Made by a program: the position numbers and the translations under genes. 64,000 bases of DNA from Maylandia zebra (taxonomy: Eukaryota; Chordata; Actinopteri; Cichliformes; Cichlidae): NCBI RefSeq assembly GCF_041146795.1, contig NC_135175.1:22770575-22834574 (forward strand), in the 5' to 3' direction. Positions within the stretch are counted from its first letter, which is position 1. Every line of letters begins with the position of its first letter. Below the pieces are notes generated by a model. It saw only the letters and a program-made list of their open reading frames with translations. It searched no databases and was not told where the DNA came from. Below, in pieces: positions 49,160-60,500 of the stretch.

Positions 49160-51286
49160 GTTCCTTCATGTAATAATCTGCTAGAGGGTGTGGGGGGGCC
49201 ACAGCCCCGTCCTCCAGGGCATGAAGCAGGTGTGGAGGAGATCAAAACTCCAGACATCCAGAGGCCCCCAGAACACAAGAGACCAAGGAAGACCAACAGA
49301 GGGGCAGCTGCGCCACTGTCCCGGAAAGAGCTGAGGAGAGTCCTAGATGAGGGCTCACTCAGCAGCCGCGGAGCAGAAGCAAGGGGGAGTTGCAGTGACG
49401 CGCCCGTGAGCTCCGCCGGCAGCCAGCTGCACCTGAGTGACCGAGCCCCAGGCCGAGAGGCCGGGGGCACCCCACCTCCGAAGTGGCCCGAGCGAGCCCC
49501 AGGCTCCAGGCCCCGATAAGCGGCCGCCAAGGAGTGAGCCGGTGTGTACCTGGACGCCCACCCCCGGACACAAAGAACCACCAACGCACCGATGTCTGAG
49601 GGAGTCCGCCACTGGCAGGGGAAGTGGTGGTAGAGGGAGATAGGCCTCCAAACCTTGGAGGGCCTGAGATGTCCCCAGAGAGGTGGCGCCTGACACCCAA
49701 CCTGACATATAGACACAGACATACAGGCACACACAGATACAAACAACCATTCCCACCCTCATGCTCTCATATGCACTCACTCCACACTCAACCAACGTGG
49801 AGACAGACATAAAGAGACGCTGTACACACGATCACACTCCCCAAGCGTACTCTACAAACCGGGTCTAGGTGCCACCGCCCCTGGAGGGGGGAACTGCACC
49901 CAGACCCAGGTGGTGTTTCCCTTTTCCCTGCGGTGGGGGGAGGCAGACCGCCCCGACTCTGCAGCAGCAGGAAGGCCCCACACTCCAGACCGCAGTCGGA
50001 CGGCCAACTCCTCCTCCTAGCCCCCCTGCTCCAGCAGGTCGAAGAGAATGGGGGTGAGAGAAGACTCCAAACCTCCCTCCACCCGCTCATTGTAGTGTTG
50101 ATGCATGTGTGTTTTAAAGTGCATTTAAAACCCAGGAGGGCTTGGAGCTACCTGCCAGAGAGCAGCAGGTAAGCGCATGGTCCCTTCTGCTAGCCCTCAA
50201 TGTCTATGTGTATTTAAAATTGAGAGGTGGGCAACGATGCCAGGGGTGGGGTGTACACCCTGATGGTACTTTGGACTCCGTGTATCGTGCCCACCCCCAA
50301 GATCCTATATGTATGTGTAATGAGAGTGTGAGTAATGTGAATGTCTAAGTTGTGGGATAAAATTGAGGCAGAGGCAGCCAGAAGGGGACAGAGGGGGGGG
50401 TAGCCTCCTCTGCACCCTGGTGACATACCCCTACTCCAAGGCCCTGCATGTGTGGGTGGTTGTGGTGGAGCGGGAAGAGGGAGGCAGCTGGAGATGGGGA
50501 GGGAAGGAAGGGAGGGGCAAGTGACCCCTCCCTGGGGCCAGCTCCCCCGCTGACCCCAGTAGGCACCCCCACACTCCGCGACCCGCCAGGGAAAGGGGGC
50601 CCAGGCCCATCCAGACCGGGGCCCAGTGCAGCAGCGCCGCCCGGCCCCACAGAGCCCGGGACAGTCCACCCAACCCCACCACAGAGAAAACTGCACCCAC
50701 CCCACCATCCACTCATCTTCCAGACTACATAAGACAATAAACACCCAGGCTGAGATCTTCCTCCACCTCTCCTGTATCTCCCCCTCCTGCAGAGGGAGCT
50801 CCTGAGGAGAGGAAAGCTCCTGCAAGATGTGACAATCTCCCCCACCAGTTGAAGAGCCCCCCAGGTGGCTCGATGCACCGGCGGCACCCTGCTCCAGGGC
50901 CGGGCCCCCATGCACCCACCCGCCCACAACCCCGGCAACACACCAACCAGGACCCAAGCCCCCGAGGCCCGGTCCGGGTCCCAGCCCAGAGACGGCGCGC
51001 CCCCAGAACCTCACGCCCATCCCGGACCCACCCAGGGGCAGCCAGGCTACCAGGTCAGTAACCCACGTCCGTCAGCACAGACCCTCCCCTAGCCCCGCTG
51101 CACGCAGCCACGAGGAAACAGTCACCTGAGAGCCAACAGAGCCCCTAACCGGACATGACCGCTACCCCGGGTTGAGCCCCCCAAGGAAGATGCCTCCGGG
51201 GAACCCCCCGACGCTCTAAGCCTGTCCCTACCCCCACACCAATCACAACAGTGAAGGCGGGACCAAACTATGACCCCCCACCCCCA
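49160..51286 (-). other. GC-rich 3' region of the LINE
   Basis: Extremely C-rich on the plus strand and unlike the AT-rich surroundings. Many long open frames on both strands arise from the composition alone, for example the minus-strand frame at 50214-51020, and none encodes a recognisable protein. It lies between the ORF2 stop and the A-rich tail, inside the target duplication, so it belongs to the LINE and not to a CpG island of a host gene. Confidence 0.75.
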
Positions 51287-54066
51287 CTAGGTGATGGAGC
51301 TGATCAAAGGAGCCCAGAGCAATTGATCTGATGTGGTGGCAGAGGCTGTATCAAGACTAATGTAGTCTAATAGATAATTTCTATATTGGTTAGAATTAAG
51401 ATTATTTTTATTTTTCCAGTTCATGAGGACTGTTTTCTTGGCTATGCATAGGGCAGTGAAAACCATATGGGCTATATTCTTTTCTGAAGTGACATTATCT
51501 AAGCTGCCCAACAAACACACTAAGGGGGAAGTTGGAATGTTACATTTCAGACACTTCGATAAGTCTTCACATATCTCGCGCCAAAACTTCTGAACTGGTG
51601 GACAGAACCAAAGAGCGTGGATATAATTGTCCGGTGAATTGGTTTGGCAGTGTGAGCAGTTGTTGGTAGACGTAAAGCCCATCTTGAACATCCGATGACC
51701 TGTATAGTGCACTCTATGTAATATTTTGTATTGAATTAATTGAAGACTGGGATTTCTAATTAGATGAAAGGTTTTTAAGCAAATCTGAGACCAGAAGTTT
51801 AGGTATAAGTTAACTGATAAATCCGCTTCCCATTTTGCAATAGGAAGTGATATTGATTCATCTGTTTTAGAAAGCATTCTGTATATTTTGGATAGTAATT
51901 TGGGGGGTTTAAGAGTAAGAAATTGAACCACACTTGGTGGTGTTTGTAGTTCAACTTGACCCGGTTTAAATTTCTTTTTTACTATGGATTTAATTTGTTG
52001 ATATTCTAAAAATCTTTTCTTGTTGATCCCATATTGTGTAACTAGTCCGTCAAATGAAATAAATTCTGTTCCTTCTAGTATATGTTCTAAATATTTGATT
52101 CCTTTATCACTCCAATCTGAAAAGTTTATCATATTATTGTTTTGTAATATGTCAGGGTTGTTCCAGATAGGTGTACGTTTGCATGGGATTAATGAAGACG
52201 CCGTCAATTTTAGAAACTCCCACCATGCTGTCAGAGAAGAGCTGATGTTGATGCTTTTAAAGCATTCATGTCGTTGGATGTTTGAGCTGATAAATGGTAG
52301 GTCTGAGATCTCTAGATTATTGCAGAGTGCTTGTTCTACATCTAGCCAAGGTTCATCTAAGAGGGTGTGTTTTAGCCATCCTGAGATAAACTGAAGCCTG
52401 TTGGCTAAGAAGTAGTGCTGAAAGTTAGGCAGTTCTAGTCCTCCTTTATCCTTGGTCTTTTGTAGTGTTTTTAAGCTTATACGTGGGGGTTTATTTTTCC
52501 AAAGGAATTTGGACATACATGAATCTAGAGATCTGAACCAATCTTGTGGCGGTTTAGTTGGGATCATTGAGAATAAATAATTTATTTTTGGTAAGACCAT
52601 CATTTTTATAGCGGCAACCCTTCCCATGAGTGATATGGGTAGACATTTCCATCTAGCCAGATCATCTTCTACCTTCTTTAAAAGTGGGATATGGTTTAAT
52701 TTAGTTAGATCTGCAAGCTTGGGAGAAACATTAATACCTAAATATTTTATATTTCCCGATTGCAGTGGTGTAGAAGAGGAATTATGGAAGGAGCAATTAA
52801 TCGGTAGGACTGTAGATTTTGACCAGTTAATTGAGTAATCTGATATTCTTGCAAAAGAGTTTATCAATTCAATCACCCCAGAGATATTGGTTTGTGAATT
52901 TTGGAGAAAGAGTAACACATCATCCGCATAAAGGCTGATTTTATGTTCCACGTTCTTGCATTTTATGCCCTTAATTACTGAATTCTGTCTAATTGCTGCT
53001 GCTAGTGGTTCAATAAAAATTGCAAATAGTGAAGGGGAGAGTGGGCATCCCTGCCTGGTGCCCCTCAAGAGACAGAAGCTGGAGGATGTCTGGTCATTTG
53101 TTCTAACACAAGCTGTTGGGGAATTATATAATATTTTTAACCAGTTTATGAAAGAGGATCCAAAACCAAATTTGTGTAAAGTTGCAAATAGAAATTTCCA
53201 GTTAACTCTGTCAAATGCTTTTTCTGCGTCTAAAGAGAATATTGTAGTTTCTAGGTTTTTACTGTATGAGTAGTCTATCAAATTAAGTAATCTACGTGTA
53301 TTTGTTGATGAGTGCCTACCTTTTATGAAACCAGTTTGGTCAGGATGAATTAAGAGGGGGGTTATTTTCTCCAGTCTCTTTGAGAGAGCTTTGCAGATTA
53401 TTTTAAGGTCTACATTTATAAGGGATATTGGACGATAGCTTGAGGGATATACAGGGTCTTTGCCTGGTTTTAGCAGGAGATTAATGTTTGCAGAATTCAT
53501 ATTTGATGGAAGTCTGCCCTTTTCTTTAATTTCCAACAACGTTCTGTAGAAAACTGGTGCTAGAATCGACCAGAATTCTTTGTAGAATTCTGCAGGAAAG
53601 CCATCTGGACCTGGAGCCTTATTATTGTGCATACTTATCAGGGCTTCCTGGAGTTCACCTGGTGTCAGTGGTGAATCCAGTGCCATTGCTTGAGTGTCCA
53701 ATAATTTTGGAAGAGTTATATTGTCCAAAAACTGATCAATTTCTTTTTTAGATGGGTTTATTTGTGGTGAATACAACGTTTTATAGAAATTCCTGAAAAT
53801 GTTGTTTATTTGTATCGGTTCATATAATGTGTTCCCAGATGAATCTTGAACAGCACATATAGTTGTTTTTTCTTTATTTATTTTTAGCTGGTTTGCTAGA
53901 AATTGACCGGATTTATTACCATGTTCGTAATTTTGTAGGCGTAGTCTTTGTACTAAGAATTTTGTTTTTTTTATCAATTATCTCATTTAATTCTAGTTTT
54001 GTTTTGCGTATTTTGTTCAATGTTTCCTGATCTTGGTGGGACGCGTAGGCTTCTTCTAGTGATTTG
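51287..54066 (-). pseudogene. L1-type ORF2 reverse transcriptase, truncated and frameshifted
   Basis: The main open frame, 51287-53977, has 896 codons. It holds the reverse-transcriptase core: NKAPGPDGFPAEFYK, the SYRPISLINVDLKI block, SLDAEKAFDRVNW, GTRQGCPLSPSLFAIFIEPL and the catalytic LYADDVLLFL. Near the C-terminus is the CxxC-H-C cluster (CSHCQTNSPDNYIH...C) typical of L1 ORF2. The upstream part, 54066 to about 53960 (KSLEEAYASHQDQETLNKIR), is in another frame. The break is at a run of eight A bases (minus strand) at 53968-53975, where seven would restore the frame. The endonuclease is absent. The copy cannot encode a full protein but looks recent, since most of ORF2 is intact. Confidence 0.88.
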
Positions 54067-54076
54067 ACTATTAATT
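54067..54076. repeat. Target-site duplication, right copy
   Basis: actattaatt, directly after the truncated 5' end of the LINE. Identical to 48589-48598. Confidence 0.8.
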
Positions 54077-54139
54077 TAAATGATAGAAAACCAAAACCAT
54101 AGTTAAAGTAAGAAAATATCATTTTTGGTACTTACTACT

Positions 54140-54142
<3 letters not shown>

Positions 54143-54221
<79 letters not shown>

Positions 54222-54242
54222 TTTTTTTTTTTTTTTTTTTTT
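54143..54242. repeat. (TA)n microsatellite followed by a T run
   Basis: About 37 TA units (54143-54216) then roughly 25 T bases. It lies about 67 bases beyond the LINE target duplication and so is not part of the element. Very long simple repeats like this are hard to assemble, so its length may be wrong. Confidence 0.9.
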
Positions 54243-57200
54243 CAATACAAGCACATTTAGCCACAATAAGCTATAGCAATATGGCTATAGTGCAGTAGGG
54301 TGTCAAAGAAGAATCTGTTTAAAGTGACTTTTATTTTTATGTATCAATAAAAATAACTGTTTCACAGGAAGAACCTATGTGATATATATTTGCATTAATT
54401 TAATTTTCTCCCTCACCTTATTTACTTGGCAGCATTGTGCCCTAAATTAATGGGACAGGATCACACTGAAAAAGCAGTTAACTTCAATTGAAGCATAGGG
54501 GCTAAAGCTTTAGAGCCAGAATGATACAGGATTTTAAGGATCGATACCGATATTTGGTACTGTTTTTTTTTTTTTTTTTCCATTCAGACACACAAAACAA
54601 ACAGAATTTCCTAACAAAACTTGTTTGCAGTTGTTTATTTATTTGTTCATGCTCTACTGGTTGTTGCGTTTGTGCCATTCCAGACAAGCATGCTGCTAAA
54701 ACGGAAGTTGCAGATTGCCTTGTGGTCAACGAGCAACTCAACACTGATAACATGGTGGAATGGTGTTTTTCCTGTCTCTTCTTAATTTTTTAGATTTTCA
54801 TTTATCAACCATTATAAACGTTGGATCTGATAGACCGTCGAATATCTGCCGATAATTTCAGGCCCTCAACAAATCGACCAGGCTGTGAAACTATTACACC
54901 CTATTCAGTGACATAAACAGTATCCATGGCTCATCATAGTACTCAAGATAAGATCTTTAAACAATGGTGGCACGTTTCTTTGTTACAGCAGCAGCATTTC
55001 TTTGCAGTGACAGTACACTACCTTGACTATGCAAAAGAAGAGACATCATTAAATTGACATCCAAAATGAATCTCATTCACATGGAAGGCATGCTTCCTTC
55101 TTTACACTAAACAGTGGATAATGCTGGGATGGCACACCCTCGATAGTACAGAATCTAAAAAAAAGAAAAGGATATTTATTGGATATGTACTCAAATTTTA
55201 CTTCAAAGGGAAAGTTGTCTTATTTAAAATGTACTTTTTTAATTTCTAGAAAATGTTACAATGGGTACAATGTGACAGTTATTGCACAGGAGAGAAAGGC
55301 TGTTAAAGCGAAAGGAGTCAAACATAACGATGGAGAAAATTGCAAATGAGACCTTCTACCTCCCTGTGGAGAGGTGGGGTAATTAAGTTAAACCACTCCA
55401 CACCACTCCACATCTGACAAATGAGGTGTCTCCTCAAAAGGTTAACAGTTTAGTTCAGATTAACTTCTCCGTCTCTTTCTCCCTCACTTGCATACGTGCA
55501 TAGATTCTCAATTCAACACAAAATCTCTGTACATATCATATCGTCCTGAAGTATTTGAGCCACAGACGCTTCCTGTCCAAGCTTACCCCTTCCTGCCTTA
55601 AGGGCCAAATGTGAAAGCCACAGACCGCCAGTATAAAACCTGCTTCTGCCCACACATACCTATAGTACATTCCACAGCAGCAATTTCCCCTCACTTCAGT
55701 CAAAACCAAACTGCCTGTGATTCTGCTTTTTCAGCAGCGACTGCCTCTGTACACCACATTGGGTCTGACAGTTATGATGAATGTGAAACTGAGACATCAA
55801 CATTAGCTCATACACAGGAACATGACAAGTCATAAACTGATGAAAATAGCCCCTTGGGAAGGAACGTGTCTAGAAAATTAAGCTCGAATCTGTCAAAGAA
55901 ATCAGAAAATGTCGACTTCAACGACGGCTTGGTTGTCTGGTGCTGCAGCCAGTGTCAGCGGCCTGTTTTTCCTTTTTCTTTTTTAAAAAAAAGTAAACCT
56001 GTGTCAAATAGTCATCATGATTAGAGTATGTTAGAGCAGCTCTAGAAATAACTCAGTGGAATTTGCCTCATCTAAATGCTGATGTTGTGTGGCTTAGAGC
56101 CTTTTCCTCAGGCTCTTGCTGGAAAAAAAAAGAACTGTCTTGAACACTACTTGCTGGAGCCTTATTATATTAAATGGATGTCAAAAACTGTACAGTGTGG
56201 GCAAGCAATAATTAGGCAAACAACCATGCTTGCGGAGAAAATAGATGCAAGATAAAAGTGTTTCAGTCAAACTCTGTCTGTCCCAGTGTGTGTGTGTGTG
56301 TGTTTGAAAGCCAAAGAAAGACGGATACACAGAGACACTCAGTGTGTGCATGAGTGAGTCAGGCCATTGTTCCAGAAAATCTGACCCGAACCCAGGACAT
56401 CCTGCAAACATTTATGCAACAGTGGTCTGACAAACAGTATGTTGTCATGAGAAAGCAAGCGTTGGCTTGCATGTCTGCATTAACAAAATACATGTAATAT
56501 TCAAACTTTATAGGTCAGTGCTCTTTCATACTATGCCCCGTACACTTCACTTGATTCACTTTTCACTATAGTTCCACCTCGTGATCATGCGTGTACAGTG
56601 TGGGTGCTTTTCACTGTAACCCGTCTTGATTATTGCAATGCTACTTTCACTGCAAGGACAATGTTACATGATTTCACAAAGCAGAGCAGAATATGTTATA
56701 TCACGGTCCCCTGGTCTTAGTCTGACAGGTTGACATGCGGAGTTGAGCTGGGGCGATTAAAGTAAATTACAATTGTTAAGAATAATGGCAGCCACCATCA
56801 GGGTCTTACTGTGTCATTCACTGAGATTTAAGTATAGATATGGTCCAAAAATTGCCATGCACCCCACCTGCTGCCAGTCCACACAAAGCCCACTGATTGG
56901 AGCTTGACTTCTTATAGAATCAACGTGGTGTTATAATAGCTTAGCCTAGCTTTCACCTTAAAAACAGGGGTATTAGTCTGCTTTCCCTGTAGTCATGGTG
57001 ATCATTTTCCCCTTTGGGCTGCATAACATTGGAGATCTTTAAAAAAAAAAGACACAATGCAGGTTTCACAAGCATCCCAAAAAGCCAAAGTCGACCCATC
57101 TGTGGCTGTATTAGCCTAAACAACATCCACTACCAGGGTCCGACTACAATAGTGTTCAGTCACACGTCATGTTCTATGTAAACAAACACAAAGAATGCAC

Positions 57201-57391
57201 ACAGGCAACCAGAGGAACAGGTTTCATTGACTCGTTCTATACTTCCTTGCTGGACATGAAAGAATGTAAACATGAGAGTTGAGGTTGAAGCTTTAAACAC
57301 AAACTCAACTGTTGTGAGCACAGCTTTCCACTTAAGATGCTAATTTGGCTCGAGCTCTGGGGAGCAGAGCTAGAGCCAACTGTAATTACCT
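54243..57391. other. Noncoding region, probably kiaa1217 intron or 5' flank
   Basis: No exon or RNA gene recognised. A fragment near 54538-54560 (gatcgataccgatatttggt) resembles the possible DNA-transposon remnant in nphp3 intron 2. A GT-rich microsatellite is at about 56285-56304. The short open frames have no splice signals or recognisable protein. Confidence 0.5.
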
Positions 57392-57533
57392 GGTCCGATC
57401 TGCATGAAAGACGACGGTGGCTCGGTGTACTGTTAACCCTTCGCTCAACTTGGTGCTATAAGCGAGATATCAGAATGAGACAAGTTGAGCGAAGGGTTAA
57501 CAGTACACCGTTGTCTTTCATGCAGATCGGACC
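57392..57533. repeat. Long hairpin (52-bp arms) in kiaa1217 upstream region
   Basis: Left arm 57392-57451 and right arm 57482-57533 are inverted copies. The arms contain ggtccgatctgcatgaaag, ctgttaacccttcgctcaac and their reverse complements. They pair with one internal mismatch, except that the left arm has eight additional bases (about 57418-57427) that look like a partial repeat of ggtg. The loop is 30 bases. It may be a small foldback element or a recent inverted duplication. Outer flanks fade quickly with no clear target duplication. Confidence 0.85.
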
Positions 57534-60500
57534 TGCCGTAGTTGATACGATAGGAATGAATGTGTAGTAAAACATAATCAAGAAAAGAGTTCAACAATGG
57601 AAGCGCCAAATTGTCAGAGCTAATTAGCAAACGTGAGTCAAAAACTTAATGCCGCTGCAGTTCTACACAACTCCGAAGCATAAAGCCCCTGTCAGTCAGC
57701 TGGTCAGCTCTCAGTCTGTATGTCTGTGGACAGACCATCACCCTTTGTCTACCTTAGCCTAAATGACATTATTCCAAAATCCCCCAGTCATCCATTCCTA
57801 TTCACTGCTACCGAATCCCTCCCTCCCTCCCACCTCTGATGCATTCCTCCTCTAATCCCCTCATCAAAATCCCCAGATGACCTTTCCAGAGATGGTTATA
57901 TTTGTTTAATTGTTGCATTCATTTATAGCGTCTACAGCTGACCATGGAAGTGTGAAAAGATAAGATCCTACTACTTAAAAAAAAAAAGTTCCAAAAATGT
58001 ATATGCAAACAGTAACCTTGACTGTTACCATCTCATTCGTAAAATATTACACCGAAAAATCAAATGTAACCACAGTGCACTGCAGGATGATTATCTCTTA
58101 CACCACTTAGGACATGCTGGACAACAGCTGAGCAACACTCCCCAACTGATTTTATCTGCTCACACATATACAAGTGAGCCAGGGTTATCACTAGCAGACA
58201 TCGCCCTCTCCACTGAACAAGCAAGGTTAAAAAAACGGCAACTCTGCGCAACCCATCGGATGTAATCGTCAATGTGTGGTCATGAAGTAGAGAACGCCAA
58301 CTTCACGAGGTTGTTTCGTGTCGTATTCGTTTACTTTGCATACAAGAACAAAAGTACAGATTTAGCTAAATGAATATGATCAAGCAAAAATCAAGTTCCA
58401 CATTAGATGTAAAAAATAAATATATGTGAAGACAGCATTTACCATGCTTCAGAAATGACAGTCTTCTTCCGAAGGTGACTTCCATGTGAGACTGGAAACT
58501 CCCTGGCCTAAGGGAAACAGGGTTTCTTCCTCCAGTGTTATTTCAGCTCTCGAAGCACTCAGTACAACTGCCCTGTCCAGCTTCCTTCTCTTTCTGTTCT
58601 ACCTCACAGCGGATGCCCCCCCTGCGCCCAGTCCAATGCACACACTCTCCCACATCCCTAACGATCCAGCAACACAATACAAACACACACAGTCCACACC
58701 AGGCAGACAGCAGGGGGAAGCCATTGTTTTTCTGTGTGCTTTTTACATTTGTGTAACACTAAGACTGTATCGGAGAGTGAAGGACATCTGCACAAGTCAT
58801 GATGCTCAATATTTCTTATTTTCAGGCCATTCCAACATCTGAGGGGTGCAAAAGATCGGATTCCTGCAAACAGCTTTAAATTCCATGAGGTTTCCATTTT
58901 GAGATAAAAAAGGAAAAAAACTAAATACATTTATCTTAAAACAGCAGCTTCAGCATAAACTCTCAGCCCAATCTCAGCTTCCATCGCACTGCCTGAGGGT
59001 GCGACTGAAGACAGAAAGATGACACTTGTGTCTCAAGGAGATAAGACCCTTCTCCAAGGATCTCGAGGGCTTGGCAGGCCCTTATCCAGTAGTATAAACA
59101 CATGGACACACCCATGAAAATATATGTATGATCACCTTGCTGCAGTGTTTCTGGGAAAGCTTTATTGAATGTTGGGATAATTACAAAAACAATTTGTGCT
59201 CCTTTGTTAAAAAGCTTTGTTGTGCTTCAGGCCTTGCACTCGTTCAAAGCCGTTACATAAGAAAGCAGGCCCAGACTTAAACTTAGACTGACAGATCATG
59301 TACTAGCCTTGCATGCAACGATTTGCACACGTCTATAAATGTGCACATACAAAAAAAAAATCTCCCTTTCTCACCCTCTTACCAAACAAATACATGCAAA
59401 ATATTTGCTGACAGGGCTGGAGAGACACGTTCTGTTCAGACTTGCTCTTCAATATGACTTTATCAACAGAAAGACAGGTTTCGTAGTTCCCAACCCTTGG
59501 AGCATCCCAAAATAACACAAAAGCAACAGAGTATTCCTTCATGGCCAAAAACCACATCCACGTCCTGGGCTGTCAACACAGAGCGTCTCTCTCTCTGGGG
59601 GGAAAATAAAGGACTTTCCAGGTCTAATTTAAGCCACCCTGTGTGCATATCTGGGCATCAGAGGATGCGTGCGTGTGTGTAGCTCTGTGGTCAACATGAC
59701 AAAGAGGGCTTTCTTCTCTTTAGGGCACTTTTAATCCTGTATCCTCTATGATGTCACACACACTGTATAATCTAATAGAAACAAGGCAGCATAATTTGAT
59801 TTTCTTCCACCTCACCTTTTTTGATTACCATGAACAGGCCATTTTTTCTGGTTCTAAGTCACAGTATTTTGTCAAGTGTCAAGTCTCCTTCTACTCCCAT
59901 GAAAGCAAGCCTGATAATGGCTTTGCTATTCGTGCCTAATTAACAAGTCACCAAAGACCACACAGCTCCTCCACCGAACCTAAGATTTATTATACCCGCT
60001 CTCCCAGAGGAGAGCTTTTTGGTGTGTCTTTGTGTTTGTGTGCACAGACAGACAAAAAAAGACAGATAATCACTAATAGGTTGAACTTTTCAGTAAGCCT
60101 GATCCACATTAGTTTTCACTGTCTTCCCCCTCCTCACCAAGGACTGGCCGTAGCATACAGTGTCTGTTATCCACTTCTAATTCCAGCGTCTTACTGCTGA
60201 GCTGCAAATGAGACCAAAAAGTAGCTATTCACACAAATAAATAGACACAAAATGCTGGCCCATGTGTTTGAGGTTACGCAATTGCTATGTGAGATTCAAG
60301 TCCTCTTCTTCAACGGAGAGCAGTGGAAATTAAAGCTTAAGGTGCTAAGTCACCATCATGTTTCCACTCTATGACACACTTGTTTTGTTGGCTGTCATGT
60401 TAGCACTAACTGCAATGTGTTAAACAGCCCGCTAAACACAATGTAGCACGGGCTGAGTTGCACGACTGTGTGAAGGGTTGTATAAACACGAACCAGAGCT

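Larger units (their letters stand above)
48599..54066 (-). mobile_element. 5'-truncated L1-clade LINE with target-site duplication
   Basis: The element runs on the minus strand for 5,468 bases. The 10-base direct repeat actattaatt flanks it at 48589-48598 and 54067-54076, and the minus-strand 3' end is an A-rich tail (aaaaaaataataat). ORF2 occupies about 54066-51287, with a very GC-rich 3' region (about 49160-51286) and a GA-rich stretch near 48785-48960. The endonuclease part of ORF2 and all of ORF1 are missing, so truncation is 5', as target-primed reverse transcription often gives. It lies in the same orientation as kiaa1217, probably in its intron. Confidence 0.88.

Noticed and set aside
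49153..51020. Several long overlapping open frames on both strands (up to 268 codons)
   Set aside because: They come from GC-rich LINE 3' sequence, where stop codons are rare by composition. The translations are proline, glycine and arginine-rich and match no family I know.
49160..51286. Possible CpG island or promoter of an unknown gene
   Set aside because: The GC-rich block is bounded by the LINE ORF2 and the A-rich tail, inside a target-site duplication, so it belongs to the element.
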